Source of the DNA: Thermococcus sp. MAR1 | Lineage (GTDB): Archaea > Methanobacteriota_B > Thermococci > Thermococcales > Thermococcaceae | Assembly: GCF_012027305.1 (NCBI RefSeq) | Contig: NZ_SNUF01000003.1 | Span: 124,001 to 188,000, forward strand | Direction: 5' to 3' | DNA length: 64,000 nt | Part shown: piece by piece, positions 43,546 to 52,218 of the stretch | How positions within the stretch are numbered: the stretch's first letter is position 1 | How the letters are laid out: each line of letters opens with the position of its first letter | Translations under genes and position numbers: made by a program | Notes under the pieces: generated by a model | Told to the model about the DNA's origin: nothing | What the model saw: the letters and a program-made list of their open reading frames with translations, nothing else | Databases searched by the model: none

Positions 43546-44460
43546 ATGGAGTTCAGAAAAATCCAATTTACCGGTAGGAGTTCATACATAATCTCCCTCC
43601 CCAAAAAGTGGGTTAGGGAGCACGGCCTCAGCCAAGGCGATGTAGTTCCGCTCATCATAAACCCCGACGGGAGCATAACCATATTCCCCAAGGAGCCGAG
43701 GGAGGTGAGCGAGAGGAAAGTTCTCACCATGTCCCGCGAGTATTCCCCGGATATGGCCGTCAGGCTTGTCATATCCGCCTACATCCAGGGTTACGACATC
43801 CTTGAGATTCACCTCGTTGAAGAGATGCCGATATACAAGGTCAAGATAAGAAAGGTCCTCCAGAGCCTTCCCGGGGTCGAGATAATACTCGACGAACCCC
43901 AGAGGATAGTCGCCAAGAGTCTGCTCGACGAGGAGGAGGTGAACCTCGCGGAACTCCTCAACAGGATCCGCTCGCTCATAATATCGATGCTCGGCGACCT
44001 CGAGCTGCTGATAGCCTCGCCCAGGGACGACGAGATTCTGCGCGACATAAACGACCTCGAGAACGAGCTGGACAGGTTCTACTTCCTCATAATCCGTGCA
44101 GTCAACAGGCTTCTGAGCAAGCGCGGCGTCACGGAGGAGAGCGGCATAATCAGAAGAACATTTGATCTGCTCGGCATACTCTTCATAGTCAGGAACATCG
44201 AACGTATCGGAGACCACATAACTAGGATAGCCGAGAACCCCAGCGAGATAAACGTCGCCTATCTGAAGGAAAAGTTCGAGGGGATGATGACCCAGATCGA
44301 GGAGAGGGACCTGGGCAAGATAGACCAGCTCATGCTCGAACTGAAGGAGGAGATACGCTCAATAGACTACCGTCAGTCGATAGCCCTCGAGAGCTACCGG
44401 AGGATACTGGAATACCTTGAGAACATCGGCGAGACGATAATCAACATGGCCCTGAGCTGA
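43546..44460 (+). CDS. AbrB-PhoU regulator of phosphate uptake
   Basis: 304 residues from ATG 43546, behind GGCGGTGAT. The N-terminal 50 residues are a swapped-hairpin SpoVT-AbrB domain (MEFRKIQFTGRSSYIISLPKKWV). The rest is PhoU-like three-helix bundles rich in acidic and aliphatic residues (ERIGDHITRIAENP, DYRQSIALESYRRI). Proteins of this form control phosphate transport genes in archaea. No phosphate transporter is nearby, although an MFS gene is divergent. Confidence 0.82.
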   Translation: MEFRKIQFTGRSSYIISLPKKWVREHGLSQGDVVPLIINPDGSITIFPKEPREVSERKVLTMSREYSPDMAVRLVISAYIQGYDILEIHLVEEMPIYKVKIRKVLQSLPGVEIILDEPQRIVAKSLLDEEEVNLAELLNRIRSLIISMLGDLELLIASPRDDEILRDINDLENELDRFYFLIIRAVNRLLSKRGVTEESGIIRRTFDLLGILFIVRNIERIGDHITRIAENPSEINVAYLKEKFEGMMTQIEERDLGKIDQLMLELKEEIRSIDYRQSIALESYRRILEYLENIGETIINMALS

Positions 44461-44526
44461 AGTTCCTATCTTTTCGTTTCCACAATCCTTTTAACCGTTC
44501 GAGGGCTTTTTATTACGGTGGTTCTC

Positions 44527-45447
44527 ATGGTTGCGATAATAGTTCACGGCGGTGCAGGTACGATAAGGAAGGAGGAGCGCATTCCAAAGGTCATCGAGGG
44601 CGTTAGGGAGGCGGTTCTGGCCGGCTGGCGCGAGCTCAAGCGGGGTTCTGCTTTGGATGCGGTCGAGGAGGCCGTCAAGGTTCTTGAGGACAACCCGCTC
44701 TTCAACGCGGGAACTGGGAGCGTCCTTACCCTCGACGGGAAGGTCGAGATGGACGCGGCAATAATGCGCGGAAGAACTCTGGAAGCCGGCGCCGTTGCCG
44801 GAATCTGGGGTGTTAGGAACCCTATAAGCGTAGCGAGAAAGGTCATGGAGAAGACAGACCACGTGCTCCTCATAGGCGAAGGTGCCGTAAAGTTCGCCCG
44901 CTTGCTCGGCTTCGAGGAGTACAACCCTGTGACCGATGAGAGGCTGAAGCAGTGGGAGGAGCTGAGGAAGAAGCTGCTCGAAACCGGTGAGACGAGACAC
45001 TGGAAGAAGCTCAACGAGCTCATCAGGGAGTATCCTGAAGTCCTCAGGAGTACGGTCGGAGCGGTTGCCTTCGATGGTGAAGAGATCGTTGCCGGAACGT
45101 CCACCGGTGGAGTGTTCCTCAAGATGTTCGGCAGGGTTGGCGACACCCCGATAATCGGCGGCGGAACCTATGCCAACGAGGTCGCGGGGGCTTCCTGCAC
45201 GGGGCTCGGTGAGGTGGCGATAAAGCTCGCTTTAGCCAAGAGCGCCACCGACTTCGTCCGCCTCGGAATGGACGCCCAGGCCGCGAGCGATGCAGCTATA
45301 AGCCTCGCCACAAAGTACTTCGGCGCCGACACCATGGGCATAATAATGGTTGATGCGAAAGGTAACGTCGGCTTCGCCAAGAACACGAAGCACATGAGCC
45401 ACGCCTTCATGAGAGACGGCATGGACGAACCCACAGCGGGGGTTTGA
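44527..45447 (+). CDS. Plant-type L-asparaginase / isoaspartyl peptidase (Ntn hydrolase)
   Basis: 306 residues. The proenzyme self-cleaves before the threonine in LRSTVGAVAFDGE (about residue 180), giving alpha and beta chains. The beta chain carries AGTSTGGVFLKMFGRVGDTPIIGGGTYA. N-terminal HGGAGT is diagnostic. It should hydrolyse asparagine and beta-aspartyl peptides. The start is ATG 44527 behind GGTGGT. It heads an operon with an MFS transporter and a radical SAM enzyme. I recall the T. kodakarensis equivalent as TK2246. Confidence 0.93.
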   Translation: MVAIIVHGGAGTIRKEERIPKVIEGVREAVLAGWRELKRGSALDAVEEAVKVLEDNPLFNAGTGSVLTLDGKVEMDAAIMRGRTLEAGAVAGIWGVRNPISVARKVMEKTDHVLLIGEGAVKFARLLGFEEYNPVTDERLKQWEELRKKLLETGETRHWKKLNELIREYPEVLRSTVGAVAFDGEEIVAGTSTGGVFLKMFGRVGDTPIIGGGTYANEVAGASCTGLGEVAIKLALAKSATDFVRLGMDAQAASDAAISLATKYFGADTMGIIMVDAKGNVGFAKNTKHMSHAFMRDGMDEPTAGV

Positions 45448-45450
45448 GCC

Positions 45451-46626
45451 ATCGAGAGAACGCTCCGTGACATCTGGCTCCTCAACTTCTCGACCTTCTT
45501 TTTCTTCCTGGGGATAAGTGTAGTCAACCCCATAATATCGCCCTTCGCGATAACCCTCAACGCCACCCCATTCCTGGTTGGCCTGGTCGCGGGGGTTGCC
45601 TCGGTTGTCTCGCTGTTCTCAAAGCCCGTCGGCGGTCTCATCGGCGACAGGGGCTACAGGTTCCAGGCCATGATGGCCGGCAACGTCCTGGGAATGCTGG
45701 CCGGGCTCCTCTACATAGCCTCCGCGCTCCTTGGGAACCTGTGGATATTCGCCTTCGCCAGGGCCATACACGGCTTTTCCATGGGGATATTCTTTCCCTC
45801 CAGTCTTTCAACCGCAGTTGACCTTGCGCCCCCGGGTAGGGTCGGCGAGACCCTGGGCTGGAGGGGCATGATGTTCTCCCTCGGCAACATAGTCGGCCCG
45901 GCCCTCGGCGGATACCTCTCCGACCTCCTCGGCTTCGTCGGGGCCTTCTTATTCACCGTGCTGTTTTCCCTCGTTGGCCTCGCCCTTGTAGTCCCGGTCT
46001 GGCTCGATGGCAGAAAGGCCGTTCCCAGAAGGGAGGAGAGGCACGAGGACGTCAGCTACTCGGAGCTCCTCAGGAGCTATTTCGTTGCCGCGTCACTGGC
46101 GCTGTTCTTCTTCTCCTTCTCCTACGCCGGCGTCATAACGTACCTTCCAGCCCTCTACAAGGTTCTGGGAATGCCCCAGAGCCTGTTCGGCTTCTACATG
46201 ATGGTCATAGGAGTGGCGAGCTTCGTAATGAGGCTCTTTGGTGGCAGGAGCGCCGACAGGATGGGTCCTATTCCGGTCATACGTGCCGGCATGCTCCTTG
46301 TTATCATCGGCTACATTGTTCTGATTCTCTACAGGCTCCCGCCATACTCCTACGCCAGCGCGCTCCTCATCGGCGCGGGCTTCGGTTTATCCGTTCCCGC
46401 GATGCAGCTCATGGCCCTTGGAAACCTCCCTCAGAGGATAAGGACGATGGGTTCGAGCGTCTACACGATGTTCTTCGACCTCGGAATGCTTGGCGGCCAG
46501 GTGACCCTCGGCTACGTGGCACAGCTTGAGGGCTACGCCGGGGTCTTTCCCCTGCTCCCCTTCATAGCGGGCGCATCACTTATAATAGTCCACGCGCCCC
46601 TCATACTTGGAGGTAGGAAGGAATGA
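45451..46626 (+). CDS. MFS transporter starting at a non-canonical ATC
   Basis: 391 residues with about twelve hydrophobic segments. Protein-like sequence begins right after the asparaginase stop: ERTLRDIWLLNFSTFFFFLG, then VVNPIISPFAITLNA and SLFSKPVGGLIGDRGYRFQ, the MFS loop. No ATG, GTG or TTG lies between the stop at 45445 and the first helix, only ATC at 45451 with GGGGGT about 7 bp ahead. The first ATG, at 45670, would remove about two helices. The frame is the same as that of the asparaginase gene. Its stop overlaps the next ATG. I recall the equivalent as TK2247. Confidence 0.75.
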   Translation: MERTLRDIWLLNFSTFFFFLGISVVNPIISPFAITLNATPFLVGLVAGVASVVSLFSKPVGGLIGDRGYRFQAMMAGNVLGMLAGLLYIASALLGNLWIFAFARAIHGFSMGIFFPSSLSTAVDLAPPGRVGETLGWRGMMFSLGNIVGPALGGYLSDLLGFVGAFLFTVLFSLVGLALVVPVWLDGRKAVPRREERHEDVSYSELLRSYFVAASLALFFFSFSYAGVITYLPALYKVLGMPQSLFGFYMMVIGVASFVMRLFGGRSADRMGPIPVIRAGMLLVIIGYIVLILYRLPPYSYASALLIGAGFGLSVPAMQLMALGNLPQRIRTMGSSVYTMFFDLGMLGGQVTLGYVAQLEGYAGVFPLLPFIAGASLIIVHAPLILGGRKE

Positions 46627-47570
46627 AAGTCAGGGTCTCCTACGGGACGGCAATAGCGATGGGGCTGATAAGGGCCAGGATGCTCGCAAGACCGACCACC
46701 GCTTACCTCATGACGTACCACGAGGGCCGCTGCAGAAACAACTGTGCCTTCTGTCCCCAGGCGAGGGAAAGCAGGGCCGATCTGAAAAAGCTCTCCAGGA
46801 TAACCTGGCCTGCCTTTGACGTTGAAGAGGTCGTTGAGGCCCTTCCTTCTGGGATGTTCGCGAGGATATGCCTCCAGACTGTTGATTATCCGGGCCTGGT
46901 CTCCGACGTTATCGAACTCCTTGACCTCTTCCAGCCGCTGGGCCTTCCGGTCTCGGTCTCGATAACCCCCGTGAATAGAGCCACCCTTGGAGAGTTCAAA
47001 TCAAAGGGTGTTGACTACATCGGCGTTGGCCTCGACGTGGCCAGTGAGAGGCTCTACCCGGAGATAAAGGACTCCCTCTACTCCTGGGACGAGATGTGGC
47101 GTTTCACGAGGGACGTTGTCGACGTCTTCGGCGATGGAAAGGCCCTCGTGCACCTCATAATCGGGCTCGGGGAGACGGATAGAGAGGCAGTGGAGACAAT
47201 CTGGAGGGCGTACTCGATGGGTGCCTGGGTTTCCCTCTTTGCCTTCACCCCCATACGGGGAACCCGCCTTGAGAACGCGAAGCCCCCAAGCCTCGCGAGA
47301 TACAGGAGAATCCAGGTGGCCCACTACCTCATAAAGGAGGGGCTCGCTGCGCCGGAGGATTTCGAGTTCGATGCGGGCGATTCCTTGGTTGGCTTTAGGA
47401 TTGATAAAGAAAAGCTTGCCAAACTCCTTCCCCCGGGGATATTCGCCACCCACGGCTGTCCGGGCTGCAACAGGCCGTACTACAACGAAAGACCCAAAAA
47501 GGAACCCTACAACTTCCCCGAAAGTCCAGGAAGGGACTACGTGAGGTGCGTTCTTGACTCTATCCTTTGA
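46623..47570 (+). CDS. lipS2: Radical SAM protein, lipoyl synthase subunit LipS2-like
   Basis: 315 residues. The radical SAM cluster motif is CRNNCAFC, and a second cysteine pair with conserved context, HGCPGCNRPYYNERP, lies near the C-terminus. It is often annotated as a biotin synthase-like protein. It resembles the T. kodakarensis TK2248 product, which I recall as one of two subunits (LipS1/LipS2) of an unusual lipoyl synthase. The gene order asparaginase - MFS - radical SAM matches TK2246-TK2248 as I remember it. LipS1 is not in this window. Confidence 0.7.
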   Translation: MKVRVSYGTAIAMGLIRARMLARPTTAYLMTYHEGRCRNNCAFCPQARESRADLKKLSRITWPAFDVEEVVEALPSGMFARICLQTVDYPGLVSDVIELLDLFQPLGLPVSVSITPVNRATLGEFKSKGVDYIGVGLDVASERLYPEIKDSLYSWDEMWRFTRDVVDVFGDGKALVHLIIGLGETDREAVETIWRAYSMGAWVSLFAFTPIRGTRLENAKPPSLARYRRIQVAHYLIKEGLAAPEDFEFDAGDSLVGFRIDKEKLAKLLPPGIFATHGCPGCNRPYYNERPKKEPYNFPESPGRDYVRCVLDSIL

Positions 47571-48054
47571 GGAGCTCGATTATCTCGTTGAACTCCTCCA
47601 GCGAGAACCGCTCCTCGACCTTTTCTCCCCCCGCTATCCTTATGAGCGTTTGAACGAAGCGGTAAAGTTCGTCGTTGTTTCTAACCAGGCCCAGCGTAAC
47701 GTCCATGTCTTTGGATATCTCGCCGAGCCGGTTCTCCTCCTTCATTATGAACAGAATGTCGCCGAGCCTCCTTATCCCCAGCCTGTAGAGGTCCTCATTT
47801 GGCGCGCGATGTATTCCCCTGAGGGCGCACTTAACCGCTCCCCTGTAGTTGTCCTCCTGAAGGAAAATCTCCGCGAGCCTGAAGCAGGCCTCGAAGTAGA
47901 ACTCCGGCTCCTCCTCCCTCGCCAGCTCCATTATCTCGTCCAGCTTCCTCTTGGCGGTTTCGAGGTCCCTGGCGTTCTCTGCCTCTATGGCTTCTCTGAA
48001 GAGCCTCATGATCCTCTCACGCCTGTTCAGGGGTTCGTGTTTTGGGACCATCAT
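47560..48054 (-). CDS. TPR-like helical protein of unknown function
   Basis: 164 residues, all helical, with a loose tetratricopeptide-like pattern ([21 protein letters not shown], then FRLAEIFLQEDNYRGAVKCA). No catalytic motif. Its ATG overlaps the rio2 stop (ATGA), so it is co-translated with the RIO2 kinase and may support ribosome maturation or scaffolding. It overlaps the end of the convergent radical SAM gene by 11 bp. A second ATG follows directly. Confidence 0.6.
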   Translation of the reverse strand: MMVPKHEPLNRRERIMRLFREAIEAENARDLETAKRKLDEIMELAREEEPEFYFEACFRLAEIFLQEDNYRGAVKCALRGIHRAPNEDLYRLGIRRLGDILFIMKEENRLGEISKDMDVTLGLVRNNDELYRFVQTLIRIAGGEKVEERFSLEEFNEIIELLKG

Positions 48055-48977
48055 CCCTCACCCCGGCTCTCGAGCCAGGCCTTCTCAAAGTTCGGCCAGA
48101 CATCTTCAAACCTCTTATTCACGCGCCATCTTCTTCGGAATGCATTGAGGAGCACGGTTATGTCCCTTTTGAGAAGCTCGTAACTCTCCGGGCGGGCGGT
48201 CGTGATGTACTGGGCCCAGTCTATTATGAGAACGCCCCCGTCGTGGGTCAGCACGACGTTAAACTCGCTCATGTCCGAGTGAACGATGCCGAAGCGGACT
48301 ATCTTGAGGTATTCATCCAGAACGGCATCAAGTAGCTCCCTCGCTTCCTCCGTGGAGATGTCAGTGTCGCGAATCTCCGCCAGCTCGGTTCCTTCTATGA
48401 ACTCCATAACGATAACGTGCCTGTTCCATGCTACCGGCCTCGGAACGCTGGCTATCGGGCTCAGCAGAGTCAGCGCCTCGTACTCCTTTTTGGCTATCAG
48501 CCTTGAGACGTAGAGCCAGCTCGTGTGCCTTTTGTCCGCGAATACATCCCCGTGATAGGCAGCTTTTCTTGAGGCGGTTCTGCCGCCTATGCGGTTGAAC
48601 TTGACGGCGACTTTCTCCCCGCTGGGAGTCACTCCAACGTAAACGTCGGCATCCTTTCCAACGCCTATCTGTGTCGTGCTTATGGCCTCTACAACGCCCT
48701 TCTTTGCCAGCGCCCTTATCGCCAGGACATCGTAGCCGTGTATCGTGAGCTGGTAGCCTATGTAGCCTATGTCGCTCCTCCGCCTGACGAGGGACAGGTC
48801 GTCGAGCTTGCCCAGCCTGAAGGATGCTGTCTCAACGTCAACCCTTGCGAACCTGGCTATGTCCTCGAGAGGAACCCACCTGTGGTGCCGCATATTCAGC
48901 TCTACCCCTCTGAGTATCCTGAAGTCCAGGTCTCTAAGACTGGGATAGGCCTCAAGTGCCAGTAGCTTGCTCACCAT
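48051..48977 (-). CDS. rio2: Serine/threonine protein kinase RIO2
   Basis: Atypical kinase/ATPase needed in late 30S (pre-40S in eukaryotes) maturation. 308 residues from ATG 48977. The N-terminal winged helix (residues about 1-90) is followed by the kinase fold: nucleotide loop GVGKDADVYVG, lysine in VAVKFNRIG, catalytic HSDMSEFNVV and the metal aspartate in IIDWAQY. It is upstream of the TPR-like gene in one operon. Confidence 0.94.
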   Translation of the reverse strand: MVSKLLALEAYPSLRDLDFRILRGVELNMRHHRWVPLEDIARFARVDVETASFRLGKLDDLSLVRRRSDIGYIGYQLTIHGYDVLAIRALAKKGVVEAISTTQIGVGKDADVYVGVTPSGEKVAVKFNRIGGRTASRKAAYHGDVFADKRHTSWLYVSRLIAKKEYEALTLLSPIASVPRPVAWNRHVIVMEFIEGTELAEIRDTDISTEEARELLDAVLDEYLKIVRFGIVHSDMSEFNVVLTHDGGVLIIDWAQYITTARPESYELLKRDITVLLNAFRRRWRVNKRFEDVWPNFEKAWLESRGEG

Positions 48978-49074
48978 CTCCCTTCCCTGAAGTCGGTTTC
49001 CGGCTGGCATTTATAAAGGTAGTTGGACGCTCCTGTCCAATATACTTTTAAACGCTTAGTCCTTTATCGAAACC

Positions 49075-50169
49075 ATGCGGAAGAGGCTCCTCCTGCTGGT
49101 CTCGCTTGGCTGGGTCTTCAACTACGCCCACAGGATGGCAATCCCGCCCCTTATTCCGATGATAAAGGCCGAGCTGGGAATAAACAACGCCGAGGCCGGG
49201 CTTTTGATGACCGCCCTTCTGCTCCCCTACGCCATCATTCAGGTTCCGGCCGGATACATCGGCGACCGCTTTGGGAGGAAGAGGCTCCTTGTTCTCAGCA
49301 TAATCGGCTACTCGCTCTCATCCGCTCTCATAGTCTTTGCCCGCGAGTACTGGGAACTGCTCGCGGTTCGGGCACTCTACGGCCTCTTTTCCGGCCTCTA
49401 CTATGCCCCCGCAACGGCGCTGATAAGCGAGGTCTATCGGGAGAGAAAGGGCTCCGCGCTGGGTGTCTTCATGGTCGGCCCGCCCGTCGGCAGCGGGATA
49501 GCGCCGCTGATAGTCGTCCCCATGGCGGTGAACCTCGAATGGCGCTACGCCTTTCTGGCACTCTCAATGCTGAGTCTGGCAATCGGAATAGCTCTTACCT
49601 TTGCGGTCAGGGGCGAGGTCTCAAAGCCGTCTCGGGTTAGGTTCTCGATTCCCCGGAACGTTTTTCTGCTCAGCGCGGCGAACTTCATAGTCCTTGCCGC
49701 GTTCTTTGGGCTTCTCACGTTCCTGGTCTCTTTCCTGGTGAACGCAGGCGTTTCCTTCGAAACGGCCTCTTGGCTGTTCTCCCTTCTATCCGTCATAGGG
49801 ATCGCAGGTTCTCTCTTCGGCGGCGGCCTCTACGACAGAATCGGGAGGAGGAGCATAACGGTGGTCTTCGGTCTCAACGCATTCCTCACGCTGATCCTTG
49901 CCTTAACGGCCTCTCCGTGGGTCATAATCCCCTTGGGGCTGGCGTTCTATTCGGTAGGCGCCATAGTCACGGCCTACACGTCAGAAAAGGCCACCGGAGA
50001 GAACCTCGGTTCAGTCATGGGCTTCGTCAACATGGTCGGGTTCTTTGGTGCAACCGTCGGCCCCTATGCCGTCGGTCTCCTGATAGATCACTTCGGCTAC
50101 GAAAAGGCTTTCCTGTCGATACCGGCTATGTACCTGCTGGCGTGGGCGCTGATAAAACTGGAGGAGTGA
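49075..50169 (+). CDS. Major facilitator superfamily transporter
   Basis: 364 residues with about eleven or twelve hydrophobic segments. The MFS motif is GYIGDRFGRKRLLVLSI between helices 2 and 3, and GLYDRIGRRSITVVF in the second half. The substrate is unknown. It is divergent from rio2 and has no obvious partner gene. It is the third MFS transporter in this window. Confidence 0.78.
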   Translation: MRKRLLLLVSLGWVFNYAHRMAIPPLIPMIKAELGINNAEAGLLMTALLLPYAIIQVPAGYIGDRFGRKRLLVLSIIGYSLSSALIVFAREYWELLAVRALYGLFSGLYYAPATALISEVYRERKGSALGVFMVGPPVGSGIAPLIVVPMAVNLEWRYAFLALSMLSLAIGIALTFAVRGEVSKPSRVRFSIPRNVFLLSAANFIVLAAFFGLLTFLVSFLVNAGVSFETASWLFSLLSVIGIAGSLFGGGLYDRIGRRSITVVFGLNAFLTLILALTASPWVIIPLGLAFYSVGAIVTAYTSEKATGENLGSVMGFVNMVGFFGATVGPYAVGLLIDHFGYEKAFLSIPAMYLLAWALIKLEE

Positions 50170-50183
50170 GTTGCTTGCCATGA

Positions 50184-50744
50184 TCAGCCAGTACAGTTTG
50201 GGGCATAAAACGGTTCAAGCACCACCGTTGAGAGCGTCCCCTTGTATTTGAAGAGGCCGTCTCGGACTTCTACGGTAACCCACATTAAGAGTTTCTCTTC
50301 GGGTGCCCGATCCAAAAACGTCAGCTCGTATGTTCCTTCTCCCGCTTCACCGAGGTCTTTGACCTGAATGAGGTAGGTCATTCCTTCTTGGCTTTCCGCT
50401 CTGCTGATCTCAACTTTTCCGTACCAGGGAGGCTCGACCTCAAGGTACAGGGCGTTTAGAAACTCCCTTTTTACCACCACCCGTATGTAGAGCGTCCTCG
50501 CACCTTCCCTAGGGGTTATCCAGAGGCGTATCTTGTCGAAGCTTCGCGTGATTACGACGTAAAAATGCCCGCTGAAGTTTGCCCTCAGGCTCTCGTCCCG
50601 TCCCACCCAGCTGGTGGGATTCTCTGAATCGGTGTACGATACCTTAGAGAGATGGGGTTCGAGTGTCATGGGTACTTGGCTCGCGATGGTAAGGATCACT
50701 ACGATGATGGCTACACCCAGAACGTAGAGGTGTCCCTTACTCAA
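50184..50744 (-). CDS. Membrane-anchored protein of unknown function
   Basis: About 186 residues with one N-terminal hydrophobic anchor (HLYVLGVAIIVVILTIASQV) and a beta-rich outside domain with no known family. I place the start at TTG 50744, because AGGTGGGAGGG lies immediately upstream; GTG at 50768 is in frame but poorly supported. It ends in CTG with a single cysteine. It is convergent with the MFS gene to the left, and PAN lies upstream on the same strand. Confidence 0.5.
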   Translation of the reverse strand: MSKGHLYVLGVAIIVVILTIASQVPMTLEPHLSKVSYTDSENPTSWVGRDESLRANFSGHFYVVITRSFDKIRLWITPREGARTLYIRVVVKREFLNALYLEVEPPWYGKVEISRAESQEGMTYLIQVKDLGEAGEGTYELTFLDRAPEEKLLMWVTVEVRDGLFKYKGTLSTVVLEPFYAPNCTG

Positions 50745-50803
50745 CCCTCCCACCTGCAGAACTACCACAACAAAGGATAAAAAAGTTGCGGTGAAAGTTG
50801 CCT

Positions 50804-52000
50804 TCAGCCATACATGACCTCGTGCATGGCTATCTGCTGGGCGAGCCTCTGCTCCGCGCCGAAGACCTTCTCGATGGCCTTCATGAAGTCTTCCTGGGTG
50901 ACGTACTCGCGCCTCGCCCTTATGGCGAACATTCCGGCCTCGGTCGCTATGGCCTTCAGGTCCGCACCGCTGGCCCCATCGGTCATCTCCGCGATTACGC
51001 GCAGGTCGACGTCCTTGAGGTTCATCTTCCTCGTGTGCACCTTGAGTATCTCCAGCCTGCCCTTGAAGTCTGGAAGCGGAACTTCTATCAGTCTGTCGAA
51101 CCTGCCGGGTCTCAGCAGAGCTGGATCGAGGATGTCCGGCCTGTTGGTTGCCGCTATGACTTTCACGTTGCCCCTTGGGTCGAAGCCGTCCATCTCAGCC
51201 AAGAGCTGCATCAGGGTTCTGTTGACCTCCCTCTCGCCGCCGGTGGTCTCGTCCATCCTCTTCGCTCCTATTGCATCTATCTCATCTATGAAAATTATGG
51301 TCGGGGCCTTCTCCTTGGCGAGTTCAAATAACTCGTGAACCAGCCTTGCCCCTTCGCCTATGAACTTCCTCACCAGCTCGCTGCCGACGACCTTTATGAA
51401 TGTGGCGTTGACCTCGTGGGCGAGGGCCTTTGCCATGAGGGTCTTCCCACAGCCCGGCGGACCGTAGAGGAGGACGCCCTTCGGCGGCTCAATTCCTACC
51501 TTCTCAAAAAGCTCCGGATGCCTGAGCGGGAGCTCCACGGCCTCCCTTAGCTCCTGCAGCTGCTTGTCCAGGCCGCCGATGTCCCTGTAACTCACTTCCG
51601 GCCTCTCGATGACCTCGAAGCCGAGAACGCTCGGGTCCTTCTCGCTGGGGAGGAGCTCCACAACTGCCATCGTCCTCTGGTCGAGGGCAACCCTCGAACC
51701 CGGCTTAAGGTTCTCGCGCTCAATCCATGGCGCTATCCTGACGACAAAGCGCGGTCCGTTGAAGTTCTGGACTATCGCTCTGTCCTCGTCGAGCACCTCG
51801 AGGAGCGTGCCCGCGAATGCCGGGGGCTGCCTTAGCCGGGACATCTCCATTCTGAGACGGGAGAGCTCTCTCTCCAGCCTCTCCTTATCTGCCTCCAGGG
51901 TTCTCACTTGGAGTTCGAGCTGCCTGATTCTCCTCTTGAGGTACATGATGTAATCATCGTACTCGTCCGATGGTTTAACTCCGACGTCTTCAACGCTCAT
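50804..52000 (-). CDS. pan: Proteasome-activating nucleotidase PAN
   Basis: AAA+ unfoldase that feeds substrates to the 20S proteasome. 398 residues from ATG 52000. An N-terminal coiled coil (about residues 15-60) is followed by an OB domain ([19 protein letters not shown]). Walker A is GPPGCGKTL, Walker [12 protein letters not shown] and the second region of homology [20 protein letters not shown]. The C-terminus MYG fits the HbYX gate-opening motif. The promoter lies near 52083-52092. Confidence 0.95.
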   Translation of the reverse strand: MSVEDVGVKPSDEYDDYIMYLKRRIRQLELQVRTLEADKERLERELSRLRMEMSRLRQPPAFAGTLLEVLDEDRAIVQNFNGPRFVVRIAPWIERENLKPGSRVALDQRTMAVVELLPSEKDPSVLGFEVIERPEVSYRDIGGLDKQLQELREAVELPLRHPELFEKVGIEPPKGVLLYGPPGCGKTLMAKALAHEVNATFIKVVGSELVRKFIGEGARLVHELFELAKEKAPTIIFIDEIDAIGAKRMDETTGGEREVNRTLMQLLAEMDGFDPRGNVKVIAATNRPDILDPALLRPGRFDRLIEVPLPDFKGRLEILKVHTRKMNLKDVDLRVIAEMTDGASGADLKAIATEAGMFAIRARREYVTQEDFMKAIEKVFGAEQRLAQQIAMHEVMYG

Positions 52001-52082
52001 ATTTTTCACCTCTCACATCTAAAACTGTGTAGAAGGGTCTTTTTAACTCTATCTTTCCCATGCATGCTCTGGGGTACCCGGC

Positions 52083-52092
52083 TTTATATACC
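52083..52092 (-). promoter_or_regulatory. TATA box for pan
   Basis: GGTATATAAAG on the minus strand lies about 85 bp upstream of the ATG, which predicts a leader of roughly 60 bases. On the plus strand CTATAAAGG at about 52187 can serve the Cas6-like gene. The two promoters are divergent in a 218-bp gap without other features. Confidence 0.5.
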
Positions 52093-52218
52093 TTTGGTAC
52101 GGGATGTGCGGATTTTTCCTGACTTAATTTTGAAGTAATGGAACCATGGTTTATTTGCGAAATTCTTATTAACTTCGAGTACCAACTATAAAGGGGTTAT
52201 AGCAAGGGGTGGGATGTA

